Shown here: piece after piece, positions 37,105-46,673 of the stretch | How positions within the stretch are numbered: the stretch's first letter is position 1 | Layout: each line of letters starts with the position of its first letter | NCBI RefSeq assembly: GCF_003097315.1 | Contig: NZ_QDDL01000002.1 | Span: 124,001-188,000 of the forward strand | Direction: 5' to 3' | Length of the DNA stretch: 64,000 bases | From: Pelagibaculum spongiae | GTDB taxonomy: Bacteria > Pseudomonadota > Gammaproteobacteria > Enterobacterales > Pelagibaculaceae | The notes under the pieces: generated by a model | Database searches by the model: none | Told to the model about the DNA's origin: nothing | The model's input: the letters and a program-made list of their open reading frames with translations, nothing else | Translations under genes and position numbers: made by a program

Positions 37105-37138
37105 AAAAACGCTGATGACCATAAAATGATCATCAGCG
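37105..37138 (-). terminator. Intrinsic terminator of ubiK
   Basis: On the minus strand CGCTGATGATCAT-TTT-ATGGTCATCAGCG is followed by TTTTT, about 70 bases past the ubiK stop. Confidence 0.88.
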
Positions 37139-37208
37139 CTGGGCAAAACATTATTTGGCAAAAACTAACTGCTAACTAGATCGAGCCAATTTTCTACTTT
37201 CCGATTCG

Positions 37209-37478
37209 CTATTCTTTTTCTTCTGGCTGCGACGGATTCAACTGCGCTTGAAGTTCAGCCATTTGCGCTTCCAGCTGCTCTAATTTGGAGCGGGTGCGTG
37301 ACAACACACCTTTCTGCACTTCAAATTCTTCACGAGTGACCAAATCCATCTTGGAAAAAAAGCCCTGCAGCACTGAGCGCATGCTCTTTTCGCTCTCTTG
37401 TTGAAACTGTTTCAAACCAGGGGGCAAAGCCGCAGATAGCTTCTTGCTCAGTTCATCGATCATATTGGGATCGAACAT
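37209..37478 (-). CDS. ubiK: Ubiquinone biosynthesis accessory factor UbiK
   Basis: UbiK (YqiC, BMFP family) is a small coiled-coil protein that assists the cytoplasmic ubiquinone-synthesis complex. I start at the ATG at 37478 (MFDPNMIDELSKKLSAALPPGL), with GGAG about 8 bases upstream; the 14-residue extension to 37520 is not family-like. The 89-residue product shows the typical RSVLQGFFSKMDLVTREEFEVQKGVLSRTR followed by LEQLEAQMAELQAQL heptads. Confidence 0.92.
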   Translation of the reverse strand: MFDPNMIDELSKKLSAALPPGLKQFQQESEKSMRSVLQGFFSKMDLVTREEFEVQKGVLSRTRSKLEQLEAQMAELQAQLNPSQPEEKE

Positions 37479-37678
37479 AGGACATCTCCGGTTCTGGTTA
37501 AAACACACCTTTGACAGCAAATATGTAGTGTGTTGGTTAATTTACTTTAGGTAATTTAGCAGGTTTCTTTTTTTGATTCAGCCCGAGCCCTGCCACTTCA
37601 ATCCAACTTTCCTTTTATTTGTTGCCTGACAACCCACCAATTAACGATGCACTTAACTGCAACTTATTGATAACTAAC

Positions 37679-37693
37679 GCACCAAATGCGTGC
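37679..37693. promoter_or_regulatory. NtrC-type enhancer site upstream of glnK
   Basis: GCACC-AAATG-CGTGC fits the GCACY-n5-RGTGC pattern of NtrC sites with one arm difference. It lies about 85-100 bases upstream of the sigma-54 promoter. GGTGCGCACC at 37708-37717 may be a second site. Confidence 0.62.
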
Positions 37694-37776
37694 GTTTGTC
37701 AGGTTTTGGTGCGCACCGCTTTCGTCCACAATAAATGATTTCACTTCAACACGTTGATATAAATGAATAAATAAAA

Positions 37777-37793
37777 CTGGCACAGGGATTGCT
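37777..37793 (+). promoter_or_regulatory. Sigma-54 promoter of glnK-amtB
   Basis: CTGGCACAGGGATTGCT matches the -24/-12 consensus YTGGCAC-n5-TTGCW in full, with GG at 37779-37780 and GC at 37791-37792. It is 79 bases before the glnK ATG and is fitting for nitrogen-limitation control. Confidence 0.93.
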
Positions 37794-37841
37794 CCTTCCT
37801 CAGCAATCGCAATACAAATTTCCAATAAGTCAGCCCGGTGA

Positions 37842-38210
<369 letters not shown>

Positions 38211-38297
38211 CACCATTTGACGATGAATGCTGCAACAACTCATAAGTGAAACAAAAAGATTTCACTGAGTTGCGCCCAGAACAAGAGGATAAATACC

Positions 38298-39539
38298 GTG
38301 GAAGATCTGACTCAAGTTAAATACGCACTGGATACTTTTTATTTCCTAATGTGCGGCGCGCTAGTTATGTGGATGGCAGCTGGTTTTGCCATGCTAGAAG
38401 CCGGCCTGGTTCGCGCTAAAAACACCACCGAAATTCTGACTAAAAATATTGCGCTATTTGCTATTTCCTGCGTGATGTTTCTGCTAGTGGGTTACAACAT
38501 TATGTATGTTGATAACGCTTCTGCCGGTTGGTTACCAAGCCTTGGTTTCACCATCGGTGCTGAACACACAACCGACGCAGTGTTAAAAGGCGAAGCCGAC
38601 CACTCATTAGGCGCCGACTTCTTCTTCCAAGTGGTATTTGTTGCCACTGCAATGTCTATCGTCTCTGGCGCAGTGGCCGAGCGGATGAAGTTGTGGGCTT
38701 TCCTAGCCTTCTCAGTAGTAATGACCGGATTCATCTATCCAATGGAAGGCTACTGGACCTGGGGCGGCGGTTTCTTGAGTGAAACCGTTGGCTTCTCTGA
38801 CTTCGCAGGTTCCGGCATCGTTCACATGGCAGGTGCTGCTGCAGCTTTAGCAGGGGTATTGGTACTTGGGGCACGTAAAGGAAAATACGGCGCTAACGGT
38901 GAAGTTAATGCGATTCCTGGTGCTAACTTACCTATGGCAACATTGGGTACATTTATCCTCTGGTTAGGTTGGTTCGGGTTTAACGGTGGTTCTCAATTGC
39001 TGCTGTCAGATGTAGAAAACGCTAACGCAGTCGGTCAAATCTTCCTTAACACTAACGCAGCAGCTACTGGCGGCGTAATCTCAGCATTAATTACCGCCCG
39101 CTTGTTGTTCGGTAAGGCTGATTTAACCATGACACTTAATGGTGCATTAGCTGGCTTGGTTGCCATCACTGCAGAACCTCTAGCACCAACTGGCCTAGCA
39201 GCGACGTTAATCGGCGCATGTGGCGGCGTGTTAGTGGTGTTCTCTATCCTGACTTTAGACAAGCTGAAAATTGATGATCCAGTCGGCGCAATTTCAGTAC
39301 ATGGTGTAGTGGGTTTATTCGGTGTGATGGTCGTTCCCGTCAATAACAGTGGCGCAAGCTTTGGCGCACAAGCAATTGGTGCAGCCGTGATCTTTGCTTG
39401 GGTATTCGGTGCCAGCTTGGTGGTTTGGCTAGCACTGAAAGCACTGATGGGTGTTCGAGTGAGCGAAGAAGACGAATACAACGGTGTTGATTTAGCAGAT
39501 TGTGGAATGGAAGCCTATCCAGAATTCACTAATAAATAA
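38298..39539 (+). CDS. amtB: Ammonium transporter AmtB
   Basis: AmtB conducts ammonium/ammonia across the inner membrane and is blocked by GlnK when nitrogen is ample. The 413-residue protein starts at GTG 38298 with AGAGGA upstream and has the pore twin-His residues in GSGIVHMAGAAAALAG and SVHGVVGLFG, plus AGFAMLEAGLVRAKN and GWFGFNGGS. There is no cleavable signal peptide, unlike E. coli AmtB. It forms an operon with glnK and ends at a strong terminator. Confidence 0.95.
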   Translation: MEDLTQVKYALDTFYFLMCGALVMWMAAGFAMLEAGLVRAKNTTEILTKNIALFAISCVMFLLVGYNIMYVDNASAGWLPSLGFTIGAEHTTDAVLKGEADHSLGADFFFQVVFVATAMSIVSGAVAERMKLWAFLAFSVVMTGFIYPMEGYWTWGGGFLSETVGFSDFAGSGIVHMAGAAAALAGVLVLGARKGKYGANGEVNAIPGANLPMATLGTFILWLGWFGFNGGSQLLLSDVENANAVGQIFLNTNAAATGGVISALITARLLFGKADLTMTLNGALAGLVAITAEPLAPTGLAATLIGACGGVLVVFSILTLDKLKIDDPVGAISVHGVVGLFGVMVVPVNNSGASFGAQAIGAAVIFAWVFGASLVVWLALKALMGVRVSEEDEYNGVDLADCGMEAYPEFTNK

Positions 39540-39589
39540 TACTAAAAAGTTGTAAAAGCGTTAATTGAAAAGCAGTCTTTTGACGTATA

Positions 39590-39632
39590 AAAAAACCGCC
39601 GCTATTTCACAATAAATAGCGGCGGTTTTTTA
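39590..39632 (+). terminator. Intrinsic terminator of glnK-amtB
   Basis: AAAACCGCCGCTATTT-CACAAT-AAATAGCGGCGGTTTT is a 16-bp perfect stem followed by further T residues. Confidence 0.94.
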
Positions 39633-39777
39633 TTTCAAAACCAATTAATTTGTTAAACTGGTCACAATCTATCAACACCCAGCAGCAGCCATTGTTAAAA
39701 GCGAGAGCTAATCGACACATCCGATTGATCTAACTTTCTAGTTTTTCGAGAGATAACCAGTTTCTCGGAGCAGTAAC

Positions 39778-40239
39778 ATGAAAGTGCTTCCTATTTTTGC
39801 TTTGGCAATTGCACTTCTCGCAGCGAATTATTCAGATGCAGCAGAAATTTACAAATGGAAAGATCAAGACGGCAAGGTAGTCTTTGGCAGCTCACCACCT
39901 GCTGGCATCGAGGTTGAAAGAACCGGCCAACAAACTGGTTCAGGCTTGGCTGGCGAAGCGATTGATGCGCCAAATTCTGTTAAAGAGCAGCTAGATTCTG
40001 TCAACAAGAGCAAAAAATCTCGCCTGAAGGGAAAAACTTTAGCCCGGCATAATGAACGATTGCGTAAGCGCAGCGCTATATTATGTGATCAATCAAAAAA
40101 CCGGCAAAACATGCTAAAGCATTCTCCCCGCGCCGGTTCGTATGACGCAAAAGGCAATAAACGCATTTACTCAACAGAAGAACGTCGCTTGATGACCGAA
40201 CAAGCACAGCAAGAGGTTAACAAGTACTGCGCAAAATAA
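39778..40239 (+). CDS. DUF4124 domain-containing secreted protein
   Basis: The 153-residue product has a signal peptide (MKVLPIFALAIALLAANYSDAAE) and the DUF4124 opening motif EIYKWKDQDGKVVFGSSPPAGIE near residue 25. A basic, coiled-coil-prone tail ends with TEERRLMTEQAQQEVNKYC. Family function is unknown; it is probably periplasmic. GGAG lies about 8 bases upstream. Confidence 0.88.
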   Translation: MKVLPIFALAIALLAANYSDAAEIYKWKDQDGKVVFGSSPPAGIEVERTGQQTGSGLAGEAIDAPNSVKEQLDSVNKSKKSRLKGKTLARHNERLRKRSAILCDQSKNRQNMLKHSPRAGSYDAKGNKRIYSTEERRLMTEQAQQEVNKYCAK

Positions 40240-40309
40240 TGACGTGATTATTTGCTGAAGAAGCAATGGTAAGGCATATAATGAGGCAATCAAGCCAAGA
40301 GAGAACGTT

Positions 40310-40843
40310 ATGCCTTCCACGCTTTTCCAATGGCACGTATTTCAGGTGCAACAACAAAAACATACCTTACCTGATGATCGCATTGTCGACTGGACTCACC
40401 TGCATCACCCTGGTGCTGTAGTCATACTTCCTCTAATGCCGGATGGCAAAATTCTGTTACTCAAGCAATATCGCCCAGCAATTGGCAAATGGATCTACGA
40501 AGTACCCGCCGGTACCTTGGAGCCAGATGAAGATATCTTGCAGTGTGCACAACGTGAATTAATCGAAGAAACCAATCACCATGCAACCGACTGGACCGAC
40601 CTAGGCACTCTGTTACCAGCACCTGGTTTTTGTGATGAAGTTCAGCACTGTTATTTAGCCCGTGCATTAGAACAACATGCAGGTCAAAAAGATGATGATG
40701 AGTTTTTTGAGCAGGTACCCGTCACAGAGAAACACTTTGTTGAGCTGATTGCCCAAGGAAAGATCATCGATTCAAAAACCATCGCAATCTGGGCGAAATG
40801 GAAAGCCAACAAAAATTTATTGCTAGCTGAAATGACGTCATAA
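40310..40843 (+). CDS. Nudix hydrolase (ADP-ribose pyrophosphatase-like)
   Basis: Nudix enzymes hydrolyse nucleoside diphosphates linked to another moiety. The 177-residue protein has the box GTLEPDEDILQCAQRELIEE-TN (G-x5-E-x7-REUxEE), with Asn where the second Gly usually is. The flanks ILLLKQYRPAIGKWIYEVPAG and LLPAPGFCDEVQHCYLA resemble the NudF-type ADP-sugar class. Its stop is immediately followed by the ATG of the next gene, so they are co-transcribed. Substrate is inferred. Confidence 0.88.
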   Translation: MPSTLFQWHVFQVQQQKHTLPDDRIVDWTHLHHPGAVVILPLMPDGKILLLKQYRPAIGKWIYEVPAGTLEPDEDILQCAQRELIEETNHHATDWTDLGTLLPAPGFCDEVQHCYLARALEQHAGQKDDDEFFEQVPVTEKHFVELIAQGKIIDSKTIAIWAKWKANKNLLLAEMTS

Positions 40844-41200
40844 ATGCGGCGAATTCTTTATGCTATTGCTGGCACGCTATCTCTGATCACCGGATTGATC
40901 GGAGTGGTGTTGCCGGTACTGCCAACCACTCCTTTTCTATTGCTTTCTGCATGGTGTTTTGCCCGCAGCAACAAGCGACTGCACGCATGGTTAATTAACC
41001 ATAAGTATTTTGGCCCAGCCATTAACGATTGGGAAAAACACAAAGGGATAAAAGCCAGCAATAAAAAACGCGCTTATGTTTTAATTGTTCTGAGTTTTTC
41101 AATTAGCATTTATGTGGTACCGCTAACATGGGTAAAGGTGTTGCTATTATTTATGTGTATTGCATTGCTGTGGAATATGAAACGGATTAAAACGCTTTAA
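40844..41200 (+). CDS. DUF454 (YbaN) family inner membrane protein
   Basis: The 118-residue protein starts directly after the Nudix stop codon. It has the DUF454 signature LSLITGLIGVVLPVLPTTPFLLLSAWCFARSNKRLHAWLINHKYFGPAINDWEKHKGI, with two or three hydrophobic stretches. Its function is not established. The zero-base spacing suggests translational coupling with the Nudix gene. Confidence 0.9.
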   Translation: MRRILYAIAGTLSLITGLIGVVLPVLPTTPFLLLSAWCFARSNKRLHAWLINHKYFGPAINDWEKHKGIKASNKKRAYVLIVLSFSISIYVVPLTWVKVLLLFMCIALLWNMKRIKTL

Positions 41201-41234
41201 TTAATTTTAATTTTTTAATACCACTCAATAGATA

Positions 41235-41256
41235 ATTTTCCCATCCCTGGGAAAAT
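41235..41256. terminator. Hairpin ATTTTCCCA-TCCC-TGGGAAAAT
   Basis: A 9-bp perfect stem with a TCCC loop lies between the convergent ybaN-type gene and ppnP. Its arms and TCCnTG core match the variable-arm palindrome family described elsewhere in this window. T-rich DNA follows on the minus strand. Confidence 0.6.
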
Positions 41257-41261
41257 ATCAA

Positions 41262-41546
41262 TCACTCATAGCGACACAAATAACTACTAGCCACTTCAAC
41301 CGTTAGCTTGAAGCTACTATTCGCTTCTACTTCAAAGGTTTCACCGGCATGGTACATTTTCCAGCTATCGCTGTTAGGCAGCTGTACATTTAAGCTACCG
41401 CTAATCACTGTCATAAATTCCCTTACCGCGGTAGAAAACTGGTATTCACCCGGTTCCATTGCGCCGATGGTTGCATCCATCTCTTGTGAACGAATACCAC
41501 CAATCGATTTTACTTTACCTTCAAAATATTCATTACTGCTTAGCAT
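41262..41546 (-). CDS. ppnP: Pyrimidine/purine nucleoside phosphorylase PpnP
   Basis: PpnP (YaiE, DUF1255) phosphorolyses several nucleosides. The 94-residue cupin-fold protein begins MLSSNEYFEGKVKSIGGIRSQEMDATIGAMEPGEYQFST and includes REFMTVISGSLNVQLP and AGETFEVEANSSFKL, with normal length. AAGGAG lies about 6 bases upstream of the ATG. No operon partner. Confidence 0.93.
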   Translation of the reverse strand: MLSSNEYFEGKVKSIGGIRSQEMDATIGAMEPGEYQFSTAVREFMTVISGSLNVQLPNSDSWKMYHAGETFEVEANSSFKLTVEVASSYLCRYE

Positions 41547-41670
41547 AAGAGACTCCTTTTGAAAATTTTTGATTAGTTTTTAAAACAACTATTTTTATTT
41601 TTTATCGGCCCAATCAAATGAAAAGGCCGTTGGCAACAACTCAATTCTGTAACAACACAAAAGACAAAGC

Positions 41671-42525
41671 TTATTTAGCCAGTGCCTTTTTCATAAACTC
41701 TGGCAAAGCCAAAGATTTATGGTGGCACTCAAGGTTGTAATAAAGTGTTTCAAACGGCTTATTGGCAATATCAGTTTCTCTGAAATTATTCAGATCGCGT
41801 CCTTTCGCCGCCATGGTAGCGCTCCACCAGCCAGATGGGTAAACCGGCTGCGGGAAATCTAGCGTTTTCGTGTCAGCAAAACCAGCTGCTTTCATATCTC
41901 GGTGCATGCCTGCAATTAAATCGGAATGATAAATCGGTGATTCACTCTGCTGGACCATAATGCCGCCAGTTTTTAAGGCTTTCAGGCAGTTTGCAAAAAA
42001 TGCTTGAGTAAACAGACCTGCAGCTGGGCCAACCGGATCGGTAGAATCAACAATAATCAAATCAAAGGCAGCTTCACCCTGATCAGCCATCCAGGCAATA
42101 CCATCACCAAAATAGAAATGGGCTCTTGGATCTTTATTCGCCGAGCATAATTCAGGGAAATATTCTTCTGACAAATCAGTGACTCGCTGGTCAATTTCGA
42201 CCTGCCAAGCTTCTTCCACACCCGGGTGTTTCAATACTTCCTTCATGGTGCCGCAATCACCACCACCGATAATCACCACACGTTTAGGATCGGCATGGGT
42301 AAACAGCGCCGGATGTGACATCATTTCGTGATAGAGAAAGTTATCCCGATCGGTCAACATCACACAGTCATCAATCACCATTAAACGACCAAACGTTTCA
42401 GTTTGATAGATTGCTATCTGCTGATATTCAGTTTGTTCTTCATGCAACTTCTCTTTGATTTTAAAAGAAAAGGCTGAGCCATCTTTGCCATGAATTTCGC
42501 TATACCAGCTCTCATCAAGCGCCAT
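41671..42525 (-). CDS. speE: Spermidine synthase (polyamine aminopropyltransferase)
   Basis: SpeE transfers an aminopropyl group from decarboxylated SAM to putrescine. The protein is 284 residues from the ATG at 42525 (MALDESWYSEIHG), which has GGTGG 5 bases upstream; an ATG at 42537 gives 4 more residues. Motifs: LVIDDCVMLTDRDNFLYHEMMSHPALF, the decarboxylated-SAM site VVIIGGGDCGTMKEVLKH, YFGDGIAWM and LIIVDSTDPVGPA. The nucleotide loop is GGGDCG where many SpeE proteins have GGGDGG or GGGDGA. It is divergent from speA, a sensible polyamine pairing. Confidence 0.92.
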   Translation of the reverse strand: MALDESWYSEIHGKDGSAFSFKIKEKLHEEQTEYQQIAIYQTETFGRLMVIDDCVMLTDRDNFLYHEMMSHPALFTHADPKRVVIIGGGDCGTMKEVLKHPGVEEAWQVEIDQRVTDLSEEYFPELCSANKDPRAHFYFGDGIAWMADQGEAAFDLIIVDSTDPVGPAAGLFTQAFFANCLKALKTGGIMVQQSESPIYHSDLIAGMHRDMKAAGFADTKTLDFPQPVYPSGWWSATMAAKGRDLNNFRETDIANKPFETLYYNLECHHKSLALPEFMKKALAK

Positions 42526-42672
42526 CATTTCCACCATCTAAAACTAAAACATTAATTGCTGGGCAAGCATAGCTAGGCGAAACCTGCTGGCAAGTATTTT
42601 TTACTCTGTAGTGGAAAATTACTTTCATTAAATTGAGTTCAGCAAATTGCTAGAGCAGCTCCGCAAGATAGG

Positions 42673-42678
42673 TATAAT
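42673..42678 (+). promoter_or_regulatory. Probable -10 element of speA
   Basis: A perfect TATAAT lies 37 bases before the speA ATG. A matching -35 at the usual 17-base spacing is not clear, so this is only a partial promoter call. Confidence 0.45.
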
Positions 42679-42714
42679 GATCGGCTGTATCTCATGCCGC
42701 TTAATGGAAAATGA

Positions 42715-44667
42715 ATGAGCGAGTGGAGTATCGAGCAATCCCGCCAAACTTATAATATTGCTCGCTGGAGTGAAGGTTACTTCGATATCAGCCAGCAAGG
42801 GCACCTGATCGCCAAACCCAATCATCATTGCCCTGATGTATTTGATGACCAGCCTGAAAATCGATCACCGACCAATCGGTCAACTGGTATCGATTTACCG
42901 CAACTAATGGAAGAAATTCAACAAAGCGGCTTACGCTTGCCGGTATTAGTCAGGTTTACCGATATATTGGATGGCCGAGTTCGCCAACTCTGTAGTGCTT
43001 TTGATAAGGCACGCAAAGCGTTTTCTTACCAAGGAAGTTACAGCTCGGTTTACCCGATCAAAACCAATCAGCAACGCCATTTAGTGGAAGGGCTGCTGAA
43101 AGCCGGTGGAAATCGGCTTGGCCTGGAAGCAGGTTCAAAGCCAGAATTACTGGCGGTACTCGGTCTGCTAAGCCAACAAGAAACTGTTCATGGTGCAATA
43201 TCAGGCCGGATTATCGTCTGCAATGGCTACAAAGATCGCGAATATATTCGCCTAGCACTGATTGCCCAACAACTCGGCCATCAAGTGTATTTGGTGGTAG
43301 AAAAACTCAGCGAACTTGAGCAAATTCTGCAAGAAGGCCGGGTGATGAATATTCAACCCGTGATTGGCTTACGAACCCGGTTATCCACTGTTTCATCAGG
43401 GCAATGGCAAAATACCGGTGGCGAAAAAGGCAAGTTCGGCTTAACTGCAGGCCAGTTGATTCAGGCGATGGATATTCTCAAGCAGCAGCAGTCTCAGCAC
43501 TGCCTGAAATTATTACATTTCCATATGGGTTCGCAGATTTCTGATATCCATGAAATTCGTCGTGGCGTTAGCGAGTGTGCTCGCTATTACGCCGAGCTAC
43601 GCCGTTTTGGCGCACCGATTGATATTGTTGATGTTGGTGGTGGCCTAGGCGTTGATTACGAAGGTACCGGCTCAAATAGCCATTTCTCTACCAATTACAC
43701 CATTGATGATTATGCTAGCCAAATAGTTCGTGGATTAGCCGAAGCCTGTAACAGAGAAAAGCAGCCCCAGCCGACTATTTTCACTGAGTCAGGCCGTGGT
43801 TTAAGTGCACACCATGCGGTACTTATCACCAATGTGATTGATCGGGAAATTCCCGATGCTCTGCCAGTTTCAGCACCCGCTGCATCATCACCTCTGGCAT
43901 TACAATTGTTGTGGCAAAAACTGCAACAGGTGAACTCCAACCAGCCATTGCAAGCATTCAGCCAGGCAGAGCAGGCCTTGTCTGAAATTGCCGAGGGCTA
44001 TCTGCATGGTGAGTTTTCTCTGGTAGAAAAGGCTCAGGCTGAAGCAATTTGGATGCAATTTTGTCGGCAGCTATTGCCCAAATTAGATCCAGCTCGCCGC
44101 CCCCATCGCCCAATTCTCGATCAGTTAAATGAAAAACTGGCCCACCGGCTGTTTTGTAATTTATCACTGTTCCAGTCATTGCCAGACGTTTGGGGAATTG
44201 GCCAAGTTTTTCCAGTGATGCCTTTGCAAGGGTTGGATCAACCGCCAGCAATTCGTGCGCGCTTGCAGGACATTACCTGTGATTCAGATGGCCGAATTGA
44301 CGATTACGCCGATGGCGAAGGCGTTGAAAGCACCCTGCCACTGCCCCTGCCCCCCAAAGACAAACCTCAGCTGTTGGCTTTTTTCTTAGTGGGTGCTTAC
44401 CAGGAAATTCTGGGCGATATGCACAACCTGTTCGGTGACACCGACTCGGTGCATGTCGAATTAACTGCGACTGGCTATCAACTAGTTCAACCTAAAATGG
44501 GCGATACAGTTGAAGATTTATTAGAATACGTGAATTATGACGCAAAAGAATTGCTCAATTCACTGGAAGCCAGCTTGAACGCCAGCAACCTCGACCCAGC
44601 AGACAAACAATGCTGGCTGGGCGAACTCCGCGAAGGCTTTCGCGGCTATACCTATTTGGAGGACTAA
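42715..44667 (+). CDS. speA: Biosynthetic arginine decarboxylase SpeA
   Basis: SpeA is a PLP-dependent enzyme that converts arginine to agmatine, the first step toward putrescine. The 650-residue protein has the PLP-Lys segment YSSVYPIKTNQQRHLVEGLL, HFHMGSQISDI, the Gly-rich DVGGGLGVDYEGT, ESGRGLSAHHAV and the late CDSDGRIDDY. Normal length is about 630-660. The ATG at 42715 (MSEWSIEQSRQTYNIARW) is typical; an overlapping ATG at 42711 is out of frame. Its stop overlaps the next ATG by one base. No speB is seen in the window. Confidence 0.95.
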   Translation: MSEWSIEQSRQTYNIARWSEGYFDISQQGHLIAKPNHHCPDVFDDQPENRSPTNRSTGIDLPQLMEEIQQSGLRLPVLVRFTDILDGRVRQLCSAFDKARKAFSYQGSYSSVYPIKTNQQRHLVEGLLKAGGNRLGLEAGSKPELLAVLGLLSQQETVHGAISGRIIVCNGYKDREYIRLALIAQQLGHQVYLVVEKLSELEQILQEGRVMNIQPVIGLRTRLSTVSSGQWQNTGGEKGKFGLTAGQLIQAMDILKQQQSQHCLKLLHFHMGSQISDIHEIRRGVSECARYYAELRRFGAPIDIVDVGGGLGVDYEGTGSNSHFSTNYTIDDYASQIVRGLAEACNREKQPQPTIFTESGRGLSAHHAVLITNVIDREIPDALPVSAPAASSPLALQLLWQKLQQVNSNQPLQAFSQAEQALSEIAEGYLHGEFSLVEKAQAEAIWMQFCRQLLPKLDPARRPHRPILDQLNEKLAHRLFCNLSLFQSLPDVWGIGQVFPVMPLQGLDQPPAIRARLQDITCDSDGRIDDYADGEGVESTLPLPLPPKDKPQLLAFFLVGAYQEILGDMHNLFGDTDSVHVELTATGYQLVQPKMGDTVEDLLEYVNYDAKELLNSLEASLNASNLDPADKQCWLGELREGFRGYTYLED

Positions 44668-45560
44668 TGCTGCAGTTTCTTCCCGCACCGGTTTTAGGTG
44701 CCATCAGTTTTATGTTGTATCTCATCAATACAATATTGTGGGCTACGCCAATTGTGGTGTTTGGCTTGGTTAAAGCACTATTACCGATTACTCCGGTGCA
44801 AAAAGGCCTCAGTAAGATCCTGCATTTTTTTGCCGGAAGCTGGGTGACTTGTAATAGTGGAATTTTGGCTCTGACCCGCAAAGTAAATTGGCAAGTCACC
44901 GGGATAGATAATCCAATGTTAAAAACCAACGATTGGTTTTTAGTGATTTCCAACCACCAAAGCTGGACCGACATTTTGGTATTACAGCATGTCTTAAACC
45001 GGAAAATACCTTTTTTAAAATTCTTCTTAAAACAAGAATTAATTAAAGTACCTGTTTTAGGCTTGGCATGGTGGGCTTTAGACTTCCCATTTATGAAGCG
45101 CTATAGCAAATCTTATTTAGCTAAGCATCCTGAAATGAAAGGAAAAGATAAAGAGACTACAAAAAAGGCCTGTGAGAAATTTCGCCATATGCCAATTTCA
45201 GTGATGAACTTTGTCGAAGGCACTCGCTTTACTCCGGCCAAGAAGCAGCGACAAAACTCGCCCTACCAAAACCTGTTAAAACCAAAGTCAGGTGGGATTA
45301 GTTTTGTACTCGATGCATTGGGTGATCAAATTCAGAACATTGTTGATGTCACGGTTCATTACTCGACTAAAAACAATAGTTTTTGGGATTTCTGTTGTGG
45401 CAGGATTCCAACAATTAAGGTTGATGTCAAAGTGATTCAGCGGCCTGCTGACCTAGTCGGTGACTATGAAACAGACAAGGCCTATCGGACTCAGTTCCAA
45501 GGCTGGCTGAATAGTATTTGGCAAGCGAAAGATCAACAGTTAAGCCAACTTCAAAAATAA
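44667..45560 (+). CDS. 1-acylglycerol-3-phosphate acyltransferase-like protein (YihG type)
   Basis: The 297-residue protein has the PlsC acyltransferase motifs NHQSWTDIL (NHxxxxD) and FVEGTRFTP (EGTR), after two N-terminal hydrophobic helices (LGAISFMLYLINTILWATPIVVFGLV). It is likely an inner-membrane lysophosphatidic acid acyltransferase. I start at ATG 44667, which overlaps the speA stop (TAATG) and has GGAGG 5 bases upstream. Translational coupling to speA is likely, though no metabolic link is obvious. Confidence 0.88.
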   Translation: MLQFLPAPVLGAISFMLYLINTILWATPIVVFGLVKALLPITPVQKGLSKILHFFAGSWVTCNSGILALTRKVNWQVTGIDNPMLKTNDWFLVISNHQSWTDILVLQHVLNRKIPFLKFFLKQELIKVPVLGLAWWALDFPFMKRYSKSYLAKHPEMKGKDKETTKKACEKFRHMPISVMNFVEGTRFTPAKKQRQNSPYQNLLKPKSGGISFVLDALGDQIQNIVDVTVHYSTKNNSFWDFCCGRIPTIKVDVKVIQRPADLVGDYETDKAYRTQFQGWLNSIWQAKDQQLSQLQK

Positions 45561-45575
45561 TTTGTTTAACTGATT

Positions 45576-45610
45576 ATGCGCGCTATTGATTTAGTAATAG
45601 CGCGCATTTT
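45576..45610 (+). terminator. Intrinsic terminator after the acyltransferase gene
   Basis: ATGCGCGCTATT-GATTTAGT-AATAGCGCGCAT is a 12-bp perfect stem followed by TTTAT. Confidence 0.88.
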
Positions 45611-45707
45611 ATCTTCTCCCAATTGACACCCTTTTCAAACCTTCATTTTTTTAACCAGACTCAATTACTTAAACCTGTTTTGTAAATTATTTTCGGTAGG
45701 ATATTTT

Positions 45708-46673
45708 ATGGGCCAACTTGGTGTTTTTCTAGATTGCGATACCCTCTGCCAAGCCAACGGCCAAGGGCCAGATCTGTCAGGTCTAACGGCTACCTTAAAC
45801 AACTGGCAGCTTTGGCCTAGCACACAACCAACGCAGGTTGCCCAGCGGATAAAAAACGCAACCGTTGTTGTCAGTAATAAAGTATTTTTAAATCGAGAAA
45901 CGCTCAGCCAAGCTAAATCACTTAAATTAATTTGCATTGCAGCTACCGGAACCAATAATGTAGATTTAATCGCCGCTAAAGATTTAGGCATTGCAGTATG
46001 TAACGTAGTGAATTATGGCAGAGCCTCAGTTGCCCAACATGCTTTTTCACTGATATTGGCATTAGCAAACAAAACCGCAGAATATGCTCAAGCTGTTAAT
46101 CAGGGTGACTGGTGCCGCTCCAATCAGTTTTGCTTATTGGATTACCCGATTGTTGAACTAGCAGGAAAAACTCTCGGTATTGTTGGCTATGGTGATCTGG
46201 CCAAAGGAGTTTGTCAGATTGCCGAAGGTTTTGGCATGAAGATTATTCTGGCGGGTGAAACTAAACCTAAAGACCCGTATCCGCGAATGGTACTTGATCA
46301 GTTATTGGTTGAGGCGGATGTATTAAGCATTCACTGCCCACTAACCGCCAATACAGAGAACCTGATTGATACTGCACAGTTGGCACAAATGAAACCATCA
46401 GCATTTATCATTAATACTGCTCGCGGGGGAATTATTAATGAAACTGCTTTAGCCAAAGCGTTAATTAATCGAACAATTGCTGGTGCCGCGACCGATGTAC
46501 TTAGCCAAGAACCACCTACGCCTGACAATCCGCTGCTAAACCCATCGATTCCCAACCTGATTATTACACCCCACTGCGCCTGGGGCAGCAGTGAAGCACG
46601 TCAGCGATTGGTAGGTATCATTACTAGCAACATTGAAAACTTTATTGCTAAAAAATCTTTTAATCAGGTTTAA
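45708..46673 (+). CDS. D-2-hydroxyacid dehydrogenase (glycerate dehydrogenase-like)
   Basis: The 321-residue NAD-dependent enzyme has the cofactor motif LGIVGYGDLAKGVCQIA (G-x-G-x2-A variant), the active-site Arg in INTARGGIINE, Glu in DVLSQEPP and the catalytic His in TPHCAWGSSEA. It looks like glycerate/hydroxypyruvate reductase HprA, but the substrate is not certain. It could link with the tartronate semialdehyde reductase-like enzyme at 16-17 kb in glycerate metabolism. Its stop codon directly abuts the stop of the convergent gene. Confidence 0.88.
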   Translation: MGQLGVFLDCDTLCQANGQGPDLSGLTATLNNWQLWPSTQPTQVAQRIKNATVVVSNKVFLNRETLSQAKSLKLICIAATGTNNVDLIAAKDLGIAVCNVVNYGRASVAQHAFSLILALANKTAEYAQAVNQGDWCRSNQFCLLDYPIVELAGKTLGIVGYGDLAKGVCQIAEGFGMKIILAGETKPKDPYPRMVLDQLLVEADVLSIHCPLTANTENLIDTAQLAQMKPSAFIINTARGGIINETALAKALINRTIAGAATDVLSQEPPTPDNPLLNPSIPNLIITPHCAWGSSEARQRLVGIITSNIENFIAKKSFNQV

